64,000 nucleotides of DNA from positions 1,426,001 through 1,490,000 of the forward strand of contig NZ_BNJF01000002.1 in NCBI RefSeq assembly GCF_016587355.1, in the 5' to 3' direction. The notes under the pieces were generated by a model. It worked only from the letters and a program-made list of their open reading frames with translations, was not told where the DNA came from and made no database searches. Position numbers and translations under genes: made by a program. This document shows positions 36,430 through 45,554 of the stretch, one piece after another. This DNA comes from Ktedonospora formicarum. Its GTDB lineage: Bacteria > Chloroflexota > Ktedonobacteria > Ktedonobacterales > Ktedonobacteraceae. Position 1 is the stretch's first letter, and every line of letters begins with the position of its first letter.

Positions 36430-37275
36430 TCAAAAGCGCGGTGGTCCCTGGTGAATACGCTGGTGTATCTGCTCAACAGTGTGATGGGGAGCAAAGTGCT
36501 CCAACCACCAGGTGGCACCTGCTTGGGCAAATGAAGCCACATGTGCTCCAGCCCGTGCTTTGTCAGTCTCGCTGGTCAGTCCAAAGGCAACCGCATCGAA
36601 AGGGGTTGTTTGCGTCCGCTGGATAGAGATAGAGCCAAGGATCTCTCGGAAATCCTCTGGAGTGACCTCACTCCCGCTCTTCTGGGGAAAGACCCCATCG
36701 AACTGAGCCGCACGACGAAAAGGCTTTTTGTGAGGCCAGTTGCCCGCGACCCAGATGGGAATGCGTGGTTGCTGAAGGGGTTTAGGCAGAAATTGTACCC
36801 GGCTGAGATGATAATGTTCTCCCTCATAGTTGAACTCTTCACCACTCCACAAGTGCGTCAGGATGGCAAGTCCCTCATCGAGCTTCTCTCCATGAATTCT
36901 GGCATCAGCTATCTCGCCGAAGTCGTGGTATTCTCCATAGTAGTCGCCCCCTAGACCAACCCCGAGGATAAGACGCCCTCCTGAGAGGTAGTCAAGCGTG
37001 ACGGTTTCACGTGCCAACTTCCAGGGGCGACGGCGCGGCAACGGCGTGACCATCGGACCAAGTTTGATGGATTTCGTGCGCAGTGCAATCGCGGCCAGGA
37101 GAATCCAGGGGTCAGCGATTGCTATGGGTTCCGACGATTCGGCGTGTTTGAAATTGATGTGATCCCAGAGAAAGAAACCATCCCAACCCTCCTCCTCAGC
37201 TTCATGAGCCAATTCGGCGACTAGGTGAGGATTGCTAAAAGGACCAAAGTGGGGAATATCAATGGCAAATTTCAC
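36430..37275 (-). CDS. LLM class flavin-dependent oxidoreductase
   Basis: This 281-residue protein has the luciferase-like TIM barrel: VAELAHEAEEEGWDGFFLWD near the start, PWILLAAIALRTKSIKLGPM, then VTLDYLSGGRLILGVGLGGD and a substrate-lid PRIPIWVAGNWPHKKPFRRA. It likely uses FMN or F420; the fold does not decide. It ends close to the downstream intergenic region and starts 16 bases after the APH-type gene stop on the same strand, so the two may be co-transcribed. 36060-36429 shows no gene. Confidence 0.88.
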   Translation of the reverse strand: MKFAIDIPHFGPFSNPHLVAELAHEAEEEGWDGFFLWDHINFKHAESSEPIAIADPWILLAAIALRTKSIKLGPMVTPLPRRRPWKLARETVTLDYLSGGRLILGVGLGGDYYGEYHDFGEIADARIHGEKLDEGLAILTHLWSGEEFNYEGEHYHLSRVQFLPKPLQQPRIPIWVAGNWPHKKPFRRAAQFDGVFPQKSGSEVTPEDFREILGSISIQRTQTTPFDAVAFGLTSETDKARAGAHVASFAQAGATWWLEHFAPHHTVEQIHQRIHQGPPRF

Positions 37276-37291
37276 AGATAATGCTCCTTTT

Positions 37292-38194
37292 CTATATTTG
37301 GTGGTCGGCGAGGACCTCGGTGATCATACGGCGAGCAGTGGTAGCGAACACTGGATTTGTACTCTGGTAATAGGGGAGGGCGATCAATCCGATGGACAGT
37401 GCCCAGCTTCGCCCTCGCGCCCAGGTTGCGTCATCAATCGATAGGGCTGCGCGGAAGATGTCCCGCGTGCGGACGGAAAGCAGACTCCACGCAACAATCA
37501 AGTCGCAAGCGGGATCACCTACGCCCAACCCCTCGAAGTCGATGACGGCACTGAGTCGGCCTTGTTGGACAAGCAGATTTCCTGGTAACAAGTCTCCGTG
37601 GGTCAGGATGGGTGCGCCGCGCCACTCTGGTACCTGGAGGGCTGCCTCCCATGCCGTAGTCACCGCGTCGGTATCGAGCACGCCGGAAAGTTGGGCGATG
37701 GCGGTACGCGTGGGGACATCCCGCATGGAAAGCGGTCCCCCACGAGAGGATCTGGGCAGCTCAGGGGACGACCAACCCGCAGAATCGACTCGCTGTAAAG
37801 CAGTAATGAATTGAGCCATATCACTCGCCGCCTGGTCTTCATCGACAATACGTTGTCTTTCCGCGTTCTCACCTTCGAGCCACCGATAGATGGACCAATG
37901 CCAGGGATAGCCTTCGCCGGGCATTCCCATAGCGAGGGGGACAGGAACGGCAAGCGGCAGATGCGGAGCAAGCCTCGGCAACCATTGGTGCTCTTTGCTC
38001 ATTTGTCCAGTAGCACCTTCGATGCGTGGAAGTCGCACGGCCAGGTCTGGGCCTAGCCGATAGAGCGCGTTATTGGTTCCAGCGGAGGGGACCGGCTCGA
38101 TGGGGAGGTCCGCCCACTGCGGAAACTGGGCCGCGAGTAACCGCCTTACGAGAGTGCTACCAATCTCCACCTCATCGACATGCATTTTACCCAT
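37292..38194 (-). CDS. Aminoglycoside phosphotransferase family protein
   Basis: This 300-residue protein has the APH kinase fold: AGTNNALYRLGPDLAVRLPR (nucleotide loop and lysine-equivalent region), then the catalytic loop LTHGDLLPGNLLVQ (Brenner motif HGD..xxN) and the metal-binding SAVIDFEGLGVGDPACDL. It fits the MPH-like/APH(2'') branch that phosphorylates macrolides, aminoglycosides or metabolites; the substrate cannot be told. Start ATG 38194 has GAGGAG upstream. It lies ahead of the LLM oxidoreductase gene. Confidence 0.85.
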   Translation of the reverse strand: MGKMHVDEVEIGSTLVRRLLAAQFPQWADLPIEPVPSAGTNNALYRLGPDLAVRLPRIEGATGQMSKEHQWLPRLAPHLPLAVPVPLAMGMPGEGYPWHWSIYRWLEGENAERQRIVDEDQAASDMAQFITALQRVDSAGWSSPELPRSSRGGPLSMRDVPTRTAIAQLSGVLDTDAVTTAWEAALQVPEWRGAPILTHGDLLPGNLLVQQGRLSAVIDFEGLGVGDPACDLIVAWSLLSVRTRDIFRAALSIDDATWARGRSWALSIGLIALPYYQSTNPVFATTARRMITEVLADHQI

Positions 38195-38361
38195 CAATTT
38201 TCTCCTCTTCTTGCGCGAATTTCTGATGCGCTTAGTATAGATGAGCAGTGGTGGTAGTGTGATCTGCCAAAAGTGGTAATCTGCCATACAGACCAGGGGT
38301 ATTTCTGTTTCTGGGCGGAGTGGTAGGTGTCTGGAGGATTGAGAACAGTCATACAGCGAAA

Positions 38362-41031
38362 CTACAGAAGCTTAAATTTGGTAGCTTGTGCGAGCGCCTG
38401 TGTGCGGCTGCTTACGCCCAACTTGCTGTAGATGTTGCGCGTATGGACTTTGACGGTGCCTACACTCAGCACCAAGCACTGGGCAATTTCGCGATTGGAA
38501 AGCCCCTGGGCAATCAGAGTGAGCACTTCTAATTCCCGCTCGCTCAGCGGTTCGAGCAACGTGTGGTTCGCGCTCTTGCGAGCAGTCTTACCCATATTGC
38601 CTAGGATTGACCGAACCGTGGCCTCCAGATCCTGAGCAGCACCACGTTCCCAGGCAGCTCGATACACCTCCTCGCCAAGTTTGCATCTCAGGCCATCGCG
38701 CAGGCGTGCTACAAGTGGCCATCGCCGCAGCCACCCACTGGCTCTGCTTGGTTGCTGAAAAGCCAGGCCCAACAGTTCAGCAGCGGCCTCTAGCATGCCC
38801 TCATGGGCAAGTGCAGCTGCTTCCAGGACCAGGCAGAGCGTTGCCGGGCCGGGATCGTCGCATCGATAGTTACTTCTTCCCCAGAAGAACGTCGCGTAAC
38901 TCAGCCGGGCGTCTTCATACTTACTCTGTCCGCAGTCCACTACTGCCTGCCCCCAGCACTTCCCCAGATTGTACTGATTGCCGAAAAACAACTCTAATGG
39001 AATGGAGCGGCCAGTCTGCGTCAGCGCCGCGCTTTCCGCATAGGATTCGTCCATTACGCAAAGTACAAATGCTCGCAGATCTGCTGCTAACCTTGCCCCA
39101 TCGAGGTTGTCAATCTCATGAGCCAGATCGCGCATCTGCTCGGCCAAAGCCAGGGCTTCTTCTAGTTCACCTTTCAAGAGGGTTGCCTGGGCCAGATTGA
39201 AGAGGGCCTGAAGAGTACCTTTCGCGCTTCTCATTTCGCGCATCAACACGAGTGCCTCTCGCGCATAGACTTCATAGGCGAGGTAATTGAGCTGGTCAAG
39301 TGAGGCACAAGAGAGATTGAGCGTAATCCAAGCGACGCCGTGGCGATCCCCAATCGCGCGCCGCAGGTCGAGGCTTTGCTTGAGGAGTACCTGCCCTGAA
39401 AGATGCACATCATCAGAGGTCAATGGTATCTCCCAAGCCAGCCAGTTCAGTGCTTCTGCCAGGCAGAAAGGATCACCTAGTGCCTCGAATACAGCGGTAC
39501 TTTCCTGAAAGAGCGTTGCAGCCCTTGTGGGGAAATGTGAGTGTTTCCCATTTACCTCCCAGACAGCGAGAATACCTGAAACGAGCAAGCAGAATCCAAT
39601 CTCTGCCTGATCCTGCCGTGCACGTGCCGTAGCCAGACAGGTGTCAATCTGAACGCGTAGATCCTGTTCTCTGTGCAGGCTGCCTAGCAAAATCAGGTGG
39701 ATCAGCCGTGCTTGAATGCGGCTGAATAGGAAGTGTTGCACCTCTGTGGGGGATGGTGGGAACTGCTCGACTGCTGCCTGGAGTAAGGCGACGATTTCAT
39801 GATACCGTCCGCGCATATCGGCGAACAGACGCAAGCTTTCGACCGCCAGGGAAAGCATCACAACATGCCTCTGCTGAAGAGCCAGGTGCCAGGCGTGGCG
39901 CACATTCTCAAAGTCAGTCGAAATGGCGTCTAACGCAGCGACCTGTTGGTGTGCTTTAATGTCGCTCTCAAGTCGATGCAGCAAACCAAGATAGTAGTCG
40001 ATGTATACTTGCTGGACCGCCGCCTGGCCAGCCGCCCCTAGCCGTTCCGCGCCGTATTGCCGCAGCAGTTCATGAATCTCGTAGCGTCCCGAGGTGGTCC
40101 TGCGCACCAGCGATTGATCAATCAGCTTGGCCAGCGTCGGGAGAGATGCTCCAGCCACGCTTTCTGCCGCCCCGCGGGTAAATCCGCCGCGAAAGACGGA
40201 GAGCTTCTGGAACACCTCGCGGTCTGTTTCACGCATCAGCTGCCAGGAGTGATCGAATACGGAACGCATGCTGCGGTGGCGCTCTGGCAGATTGCGCACA
40301 CGGGTTGCCAACAGATCCAGATTGCGTTGGATTTCCTGAGCAATGTCGGTGGGACGGAGTGTCCCCAGCCATCCAGCCGCCAGTTCAAGAGCCAGCGGCA
40401 TTCCCTCCACCAACTGGCAGATGTCTACCACACCTTGCTCGTCTTCGATCAGATCGAAGTCACCGTGTATCCGGCGTGCGCGTCCCACAAACAACTGCAC
40501 GGCACTGTAATCGCCTGCTGCCTTGCCTTCTTCTTGATCAGGATAGGCGAGACCCGTAATCGGCCTAATCCACTCTTCCTGGAGGTTGAGCACTTCACGG
40601 GAGGTGGCGAGGATTTTCAAGCCAGTAGTGGCTGCCAAGATATCGGTAAGGAGATCAACCCCATCCAACAGATGCTCTACATTATCCAGCACCAGCAAAA
40701 CCTGTTTTGTCTGCTTTTCGTGCAGATACGCAAAAAACTGCTCGCGTGGGCTGCGACTTCCCTGCTGAAAATGAAACGGCATGGCTTCGGCAATGGCTGG
40801 CAGCAGATCGTCGATCCAGGAGAGCTGAGCAAGCGACACCCAAAAGACGCCGTCAGGAAAGAAAGCACGGTGGAGTGAGGCGGCTTCCATCGCCAACCGG
40901 GTCTTGCCGATTCCCCCTGGCCCGACCAGCGTCAGTAAGCGGCAGGAGGGATCAGCGAGCACTGTACCGACCTCAGCGATTTCCTGCGCTCGGCCAAGAA
41001 AAGAGGTAGGTGTTGGTTCAATATGATGCAT
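38362..41031 (-). CDS. LuxR family STAND regulator (NB-ARC, TPR-like, HTH)
   Basis: This 889-residue protein begins with an ATPase domain: SFLGRAQEI, Walker A LVGPGGIGKT (G37-T44), Walker B VLLVLDNVEHLL (about 111-122), a TSRE sensor and GMPLALELAAGWLG. A winged helix follows (about 290-350), then a long array of helical repeats (about 360-800) and a C-terminal LuxR HTH (LSERELEVLTLIAQGLSNRE and LSVGTVKVHTRNIYSKLGV). It belongs to the signal-transduction ATPases of the MalT/LAL type, activated by an unknown ligand. It is monocistronic; promoters are not obvious. Confidence 0.95.
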   Translation of the reverse strand: MHHIEPTPTSFLGRAQEIAEVGTVLADPSCRLLTLVGPGGIGKTRLAMEAASLHRAFFPDGVFWVSLAQLSWIDDLLPAIAEAMPFHFQQGSRSPREQFFAYLHEKQTKQVLLVLDNVEHLLDGVDLLTDILAATTGLKILATSREVLNLQEEWIRPITGLAYPDQEEGKAAGDYSAVQLFVGRARRIHGDFDLIEDEQGVVDICQLVEGMPLALELAAGWLGTLRPTDIAQEIQRNLDLLATRVRNLPERHRSMRSVFDHSWQLMRETDREVFQKLSVFRGGFTRGAAESVAGASLPTLAKLIDQSLVRRTTSGRYEIHELLRQYGAERLGAAGQAAVQQVYIDYYLGLLHRLESDIKAHQQVAALDAISTDFENVRHAWHLALQQRHVVMLSLAVESLRLFADMRGRYHEIVALLQAAVEQFPPSPTEVQHFLFSRIQARLIHLILLGSLHREQDLRVQIDTCLATARARQDQAEIGFCLLVSGILAVWEVNGKHSHFPTRAATLFQESTAVFEALGDPFCLAEALNWLAWEIPLTSDDVHLSGQVLLKQSLDLRRAIGDRHGVAWITLNLSCASLDQLNYLAYEVYAREALVLMREMRSAKGTLQALFNLAQATLLKGELEEALALAEQMRDLAHEIDNLDGARLAADLRAFVLCVMDESYAESAALTQTGRSIPLELFFGNQYNLGKCWGQAVVDCGQSKYEDARLSYATFFWGRSNYRCDDPGPATLCLVLEAAALAHEGMLEAAAELLGLAFQQPSRASGWLRRWPLVARLRDGLRCKLGEEVYRAAWERGAAQDLEATVRSILGNMGKTARKSANHTLLEPLSERELEVLTLIAQGLSNREIAQCLVLSVGTVKVHTRNIYSKLGVSSRTQALAQATKFKLL

Positions 41032-41196
41032 GCTTGCTCTCTATCTGTCTAACGTATCTCATTTATCACGGCTCAAAGTGCTGTGATGCTTGGTTGCTGT
41101 TGTTTCATCTTGTCTAGTTTATCATAGACTGAACGGAAGACAGTTGCCAAAGGATCCACAAGGAATTCTTGCCAGCCATCCCTCTTCCAACTTCCC

Positions 41197-41640
41197 CTAT
41201 CCTTCGGGAGGATATTGGAAAAGGCGTTTCCCACTCCGCGATTCCCAGACTTGGACGAGTTTTTCAGAAGCGCTATCAGTAAGAAAACAAGCGGCGATGA
41301 ATGCTCCATCAGGCGTACAGGTCAATCCCCAGGTACGTGAAATAACCCTTGGATCAAGTTGCTTGTAGGTATGAGCAGTCTTGCCATTGGTGACATTCCA
41401 GCTCACAATCTGTCCACTATTATCCCCGGTGACGATCAGACCACTGCTAGGCAGCCAGATCAAGGCATCAACATTAGGGACTTGGTATTGCTTGAGGTTC
41501 CTTTGTGGGTAGCCGACGGCCTTTTGCACAACATCGGTAGGTGGAGGAGCGAACGCTTTTACTGGCATGTTTCCCTCAGCCAGCAGCATCGTATCATGCC
41601 AGATCTGTGCTCCTCCACCCAGGTCCGTTATTTCAGAAGC
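41197..41640 (-). pseudogene. WD40 repeat fragment
   Basis: About 145 residues encode one to two WD40 blades: VDALIWLPSSGLIVTGDNSG then QIVSWNVTNGKTAHTY, and GLTCTPDGAFIAACF then VQVWESRSGKRLF. The sequence stops after QYPPEG and earlier blades are missing. Its 5' end runs directly into the truncated sigma-factor gene in a different frame, so a deletion has joined the two. In Ktedonobacteria sigma factors are often followed by WD40 proteins, consistent with a former pair. Confidence 0.65.
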
Positions 41641-41990
41641 CAGTATTCTATGCGTAGCGCGATCTGTTCTGGAGAGTGTTCGTCATCACTTAAGTGTGTT
41701 GCAATGATCTGCTCTAAGGCGACCAATGGGTGACGAGCGTTGCGTCGATAATAATCGATAGACTTGTTGTAGGCGATGCGGCGGAGCCAGGCAAGTTGTT
41801 CTCCCTCGCTCCAGTTCAGCCAGACCTGATTCTCTAACGCCACAATAAATACGTCCAACAATACGTCATCCGCATCTTCTTTTGAAGAAATAGAGCGTGC
41901 GATATATGTCAAAATGATATGTGCGTAACGATCATAGAGAAGTGCAAGTGGTGAGTCATCAAAACCAACCTCCGTTTGAATCTGGCGCAT
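41628..41990 (-). pseudogene. ECF sigma factor truncated after region 2
   Basis: This 120-residue frame starts at ATG 41990 behind GCTGAGGG and has sigma region 2: LLYDRYAHIILTYIARSIS, KEDADDVLLDVFIVAL and WLRRIAYNKSIDYYRRNAR. It then reads into the linker (EQIALRIEYWLLK) and stops before region 4. Without region 4 it cannot recognise a -35 element. The point of truncation coincides with the start of WD40 sequence. Confidence 0.75.
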
Positions 41991-42471
41991 ACAATTCCCT
42001 CAGCATGAACATTTTCTGCTTTATAAATCGCTCTGCTCGCAAAAATGTTAACACACCTCAGTACTTTGTATGTTGAGGAAGCCCTTCCCTCTCGTGTTGA
42101 GGAGGCATCCAGATCAAGAGAGAAGGGGATGCCATCTTTCGTCTCGCTGGAGGCAGGAATATGGCGAAAGCTGAGTTGAGGAGAGGGAGTAGAAACAGCT
42201 GAGGGAGAAGAACAGGATGGCGCTTGCGTATGGAGAGAATGTTCGTTACATGTATAAAGAGAAAATAATAAAGTACATGCTAGGCTTACCACCGCTTGTT
42301 TGTTTACTGCTTATTATTGTTGGCATCCGTTGATGCAAAACCTCTTGCTTGTTGCTTTTTCGAGTGGGAAGGACTTAAGCGGGGCAAGCCCAGCACTTAC
42401 GTGAACATGCCCCTTTTCTTGTTGTGTCTTTCTCCACAAAAATTTGAATGACATCCACCATGAGATAGGTA

Positions 42472-42508
42472 CTTGACAATCTTCTCGCAAAAAATATATA
42501 CTAAGTAT
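42472..42508 (+). promoter_or_regulatory. P450 promoter with dyad over the -10
   Basis: TTGACA (42472-42477) and TATACT (42496-42501) are separated by 18 bases. The -10 is itself the left arm of a perfect dyad TATACT-a-AGTATA (42496-42508). This fits a repressor site for the TetR-type regulator encoded after the P450. The start codon is 55 bases downstream. Confidence 0.5.
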
Positions 42509-42562
42509 AAGTTTGATGATAATATAAAAATAGATCTCATTCAAAAAAATGGAGATATCTTG

Positions 42563-43816
42563 ATGGCTATGCAGTTTGACGCAGCGGAAACACCATCTTC
42601 AAGCTTTTTTGGGACACAGCTTTTGAATGATCCGTTTCCCCTGTTCGCACAAATGCGCGTGAGGGGAGCTGTGGTACCGGCTCCTTTTCCAACTGGTGGA
42701 CGACAGAAAGCCTGGATGATTACGCGTATGGAAGAATCACTTCTGGTCTTGAAAGATAGCAAGCGTTTCACTGTCACCCCTCCAGTTGGAGAAGACAATG
42801 TGGTGGGTCAGCGGAGGGGAGAGGCGGAAAATGCCGGTTTTACCATTTTTAGTCAATCTATGTTGAGCGTCGACGGTCTGGACCATCGACGTCTGCGTGG
42901 GCTAGTTTCCAAGGTTTTTACTCCCAGATATATCCAGGAGTTGCGCCCAAGTATTCAGCAGATTGCTGATACGCTGCTCGATCGGGTTGAGGGGCAGGGC
43001 AAGATGAACCTCGTTGAGGATTTTGCCTTTCCTCTGCCTATTAACGTCATTTCCAACATGTTGGGCGTGCCTCACGACAGTTGGGATGTGCTTCGCGAGG
43101 GGTCCCGGGCGCTCATAGATGGGGGACCGATTATTCTGGATGAGAAAGGAGCTGCCGAGCGGGCAAAAAAACTTCGCGCATATAATGCATATATCGTTCA
43201 ACTGATCGCGGAAAAACGCCGCCAGCCCCAGGACGACCTCATCAGCCAGCTGATCCAGATCGAGGAGGAAGGGGATCGTCTGAGTGAGCCGGAACTCTTA
43301 TCGATGATTGGTTTGTTGATTGTAGCCGGACATGAGACAACATCGAATCTCATCGGGACCGGCATGCTGGCTTTGTTCGATCATCCAGAGCAGTTGGCAC
43401 AGCTCCGAGCAGATCTGAGCCTTGTTCCCATGGCAGTCGAGGAATTGTTGCGCTTTACTGGGCCGGTGCTAACCCCTGTGCCACGTCGGGCCATGGAAGA
43501 TGTTGAACTCGGTGGACAACACATCTCGCGGGGAGATATTCTGATTCCGGTTTTAACCTCGGCCAACCGCGATGAGAGACACTTCACAGACGCGGGGGAA
43601 CTGGATCTGGCACGCCGTATTGATCGTCATCTGGCTTTTGGACAAGGGATACATATCTGCTTGGGCGCTCCTCTGGCGCGTCTGGAAGGAGATATTGCCT
43701 TTACCACTTTGCTGCGACGCCTGCCAAACGCGCGCCTCGCTGTACCACGCGAAGCCATTACGTGGCATGGCGCGCTCAACGTACGTGGGCTGACCAGCCT
43801 CCCGATTGCTTTTTAA
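42563..43816 (+). CDS. Cytochrome P450
   Basis: This 417-residue haem monooxygenase has the I-helix LLIVAGHETTSNLIGT (AGHETT at 255-260), the K-helix ELLR (ExxR at 294-297), PVPRRA and the haem loop FGQGIHICLG (359-368) with thiolate C366. The soluble bacterial type (CYP107-like) needs ferredoxin and reductase partners, none of which are adjacent. Start ATG 42563 has GGAG eight bases upstream; a longer in-frame start at 42473 overlaps the promoter. A TetR regulator follows on the same strand. Confidence 0.93.
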   Translation: MAMQFDAAETPSSSFFGTQLLNDPFPLFAQMRVRGAVVPAPFPTGGRQKAWMITRMEESLLVLKDSKRFTVTPPVGEDNVVGQRRGEAENAGFTIFSQSMLSVDGLDHRRLRGLVSKVFTPRYIQELRPSIQQIADTLLDRVEGQGKMNLVEDFAFPLPINVISNMLGVPHDSWDVLREGSRALIDGGPIILDEKGAAERAKKLRAYNAYIVQLIAEKRRQPQDDLISQLIQIEEEGDRLSEPELLSMIGLLIVAGHETTSNLIGTGMLALFDHPEQLAQLRADLSLVPMAVEELLRFTGPVLTPVPRRAMEDVELGGQHISRGDILIPVLTSANRDERHFTDAGELDLARRIDRHLAFGQGIHICLGAPLARLEGDIAFTTLLRRLPNARLAVPREAITWHGALNVRGLTSLPIAF

Positions 43817-43969
43817 CATTTCCGCTACAAATGATAGAATAGTGGCGTCAGAGCCGCTTGCCTACTGAGGAGGCGAGACTGGGATGGCCTATGTCCATCC
43901 CATGCTCGCTCTTCTCTATTTTGGCTGTGGTGTATGGAATTGTCCGTTGGAGAGAGGAGACGAAAGGGT

Positions 43970-44590
43970 ATGGAGGCAAAACGTGATATGGGTCATTTGC
44001 CTTTACGTGAGCGTAACAAACAACGCACCATTCGACAAATTGTGGAGGCTGCTCGCACGCTATTTCGCGAGGTTGGCTATGAGCGGACTACCATGGATAT
44101 GGTCGCGGTCAAAGCCGAAGTGAGTCGTGGCACATTGTTTAATTATTTCCCGACCAAAATGGTGCTCCTGCTCCCCTTTGCGGGCGATCTCTATGAGCAG
44201 TATGTTCAACCTGCAGTACACAAATATCTGGAGACACAACCAGAGATGCTCGATGTGCTCCGTTTTCTCTTCCTGAAGATTGGCGAGCAAATATTAACGC
44301 ACCCGGATATCGAGCAGGCTTTGCGGCAGGAGTTTTATTCTCCGCAGTCAACCATGAATGCAGTGACCAATCGTACCGGTTTCTTTGATATGCTCCAGGC
44401 GCTTGTATCCTATGGGCAGCAGCGTGGGGAAGTGCGCACCGATATTGCTGTGGAGAAACTGGCTCACTATATCGGCATATTGTATTTATCGCTTGTGCGT
44501 CCCATGGGCGATGGAGTACGCTCACCAAGTGGATACACTGCTGAAGTTGAGACGTTGCTGGCCTTCTTGCGCAACGCACTTTGCTCTTGA
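43970..44590 (+). CDS. TetR/AcrR family transcriptional regulator
   Basis: This 206-residue protein has an N-terminal HTH (RQIVEAARTLFREVGYERTT and VSRGTLFNYFPTKMVLL) and a C-terminal ligand-binding helical domain (about 75-200). Start ATG 43970 has GAGGAG upstream; ATG 43934 or 43988 are alternatives. A 7-bp hairpin (GGGATGG/CCATCCC, 43881-43901) lies in its upstream region. It follows the P450 by 150 bases and is the likely regulator of it. Confidence 0.92.
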   Translation: MEAKRDMGHLPLRERNKQRTIRQIVEAARTLFREVGYERTTMDMVAVKAEVSRGTLFNYFPTKMVLLLPFAGDLYEQYVQPAVHKYLETQPEMLDVLRFLFLKIGEQILTHPDIEQALRQEFYSPQSTMNAVTNRTGFFDMLQALVSYGQQRGEVRTDIAVEKLAHYIGILYLSLVRPMGDGVRSPSGYTAEVETLLAFLRNALCS

Positions 44591-44638
44591 GTTCTATCAT
44601 TGGAAATGCTGGTGGAGGCAAATCGAATGATCGAATGT

Positions 44639-44667
44639 ATATAGACGGCTTTCCAAGCCGTCTATAT
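44639..44667 (+). terminator. Perfect 13-bp hairpin after the TetR gene
   Basis: ATATAGACGGCTT (44639-44651) and AAGCCGTCTATAT (44655-44667) pair perfectly around tcc. It begins 48 bases after the TetR stop. The following sequence (gcctgttta) is only weakly T-rich, so it is a terminator-like stem without a good U-tract. Confidence 0.55.
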
Positions 44668-44743
44668 GCCTGTTTATCCGATGGACCCACTGCAAAGGAA
44701 ACCAGGGTGTTTTCCTGCCTCCGCAGAAGAGTTTCATCCAAAA

Positions 44744-45096
44744 CATGCCGCGATTTTTGCTCAAGAACGGTGGATTATCGACTATACCACCACGTCAGTG
44801 GAATAGGTTGCGCATGATGTTGATCTGGTCATTGATACGGTGGGTGGTGAGAACAGGATCGCTTGCTCTCTGTGCTCAAACGCAGTGGCACGCTGATTTC
44901 AACGACCTGGGGTCATTACTCGACGTCGCATACAGTTTCGGCTTCTTTGATCGTTCAGGATGTGGTTCTCCTGCTCCCCACGACGGCGCAACTCGCTGAG
45001 ATTGGCAAGCTCATCGTTACAGGACGTGTGCGTGTCGAGATTTCGATGGTTTACCCACTGGCAGAAGCATACAAAGCGCACGAAATACATGCATAG
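44744..45096 (+). pseudogene. C-terminal remnant of a quinone-oxidoreductase-type dehydrogenase
   Basis: Segments in family order are FAQERWIIDYTTTSVE, then after an in-frame TAG, VAHDVDLVIDTVGGE (the Rossmann strand with IDTVGG). After a one-base shift come RLLSVLKRSGTLIS and the C-terminal IGKLIVTGRVRVEISMVYPL and AEAYKAHEIHA. The N-terminal half is missing. Stop, shift and truncation show advanced decay. Confidence 0.7.
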
Positions 45097-45106
45097 TCCC
45101 TCAAGC

Positions 45107-45119
45107 CCCATATTCCGCA
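45107..45119. mobile_element. Orphan IS1634-type end
   Basis: CCCCATATTCCGC matches the left end of the miniature element at 7566 and, with one difference, the IS end at 5418. No partner end or transposase is recognisable nearby, so this is a relic of an insertion near the junction of two broken genes. Confidence 0.4.
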
Positions 45120-45307
45120 AATCCTGCTCGAAAATCCCCGGCTTTTGGCGCAAAGAACGATTTTCGGAACAGCACAGCTTACACTACGCTTTGATGTTTA
45201 GACTAAACCGAACAAGTGGGAGTGTTCCGTCAGAGCTTTCTGCACCTATCACGCAACCCCTCTCGCCTGCGCGCATGCATCTTTTGGGAGTTGAGATGAA
45301 AAAGCGC

Positions 45308-45554
45308 TCAATCAGGACGATTGACTTGATGGGCCGTAAGAAACAAGGTAACACAGGCGTCAATATGATGCCCCATCTTCTCACTCGTAAGAGCAGGTCC
45401 TACTCCCAGACGTGCTCGCTCGATGATCTGCCCTTCCAGCAAGGCTAAAAAAGCCTGCGCTGAAAGGCGAGGATCGGGAACGTGGAATATCCCTTGGCGA
45501 TCAAGTTCTTGAAGGTACGCACTTAATCGGTCCAGTGCCTTCGTTGCCTGGCCC
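45308..45554 (-). pseudogene. C-terminal fragment of a TetR-type regulator
   Basis: About 80 residues match the ligand-domain end of TetR proteins: LDRLSAYLQELDRQGIFHVP, DPRLSAQAFLALLEGQIIER and a final helix DACVTLFLTAHQ. The DNA-binding half is absent. Upstream the sequence abuts, head to head, an LLM oxidoreductase fragment that is also missing its start. Confidence 0.65.

Noticed and set aside
41909..42292. Frame with a lipoprotein-like start (VSLACTLLFSLYTC) upstream of the sigma remnant
   Set aside because: The signal-like start is suggestive, but no good ribosome-binding site is present, the rest is low complexity, and it overlaps the sigma start by about 80 bases. It may be debris of a secreted protein; not enough support to call.
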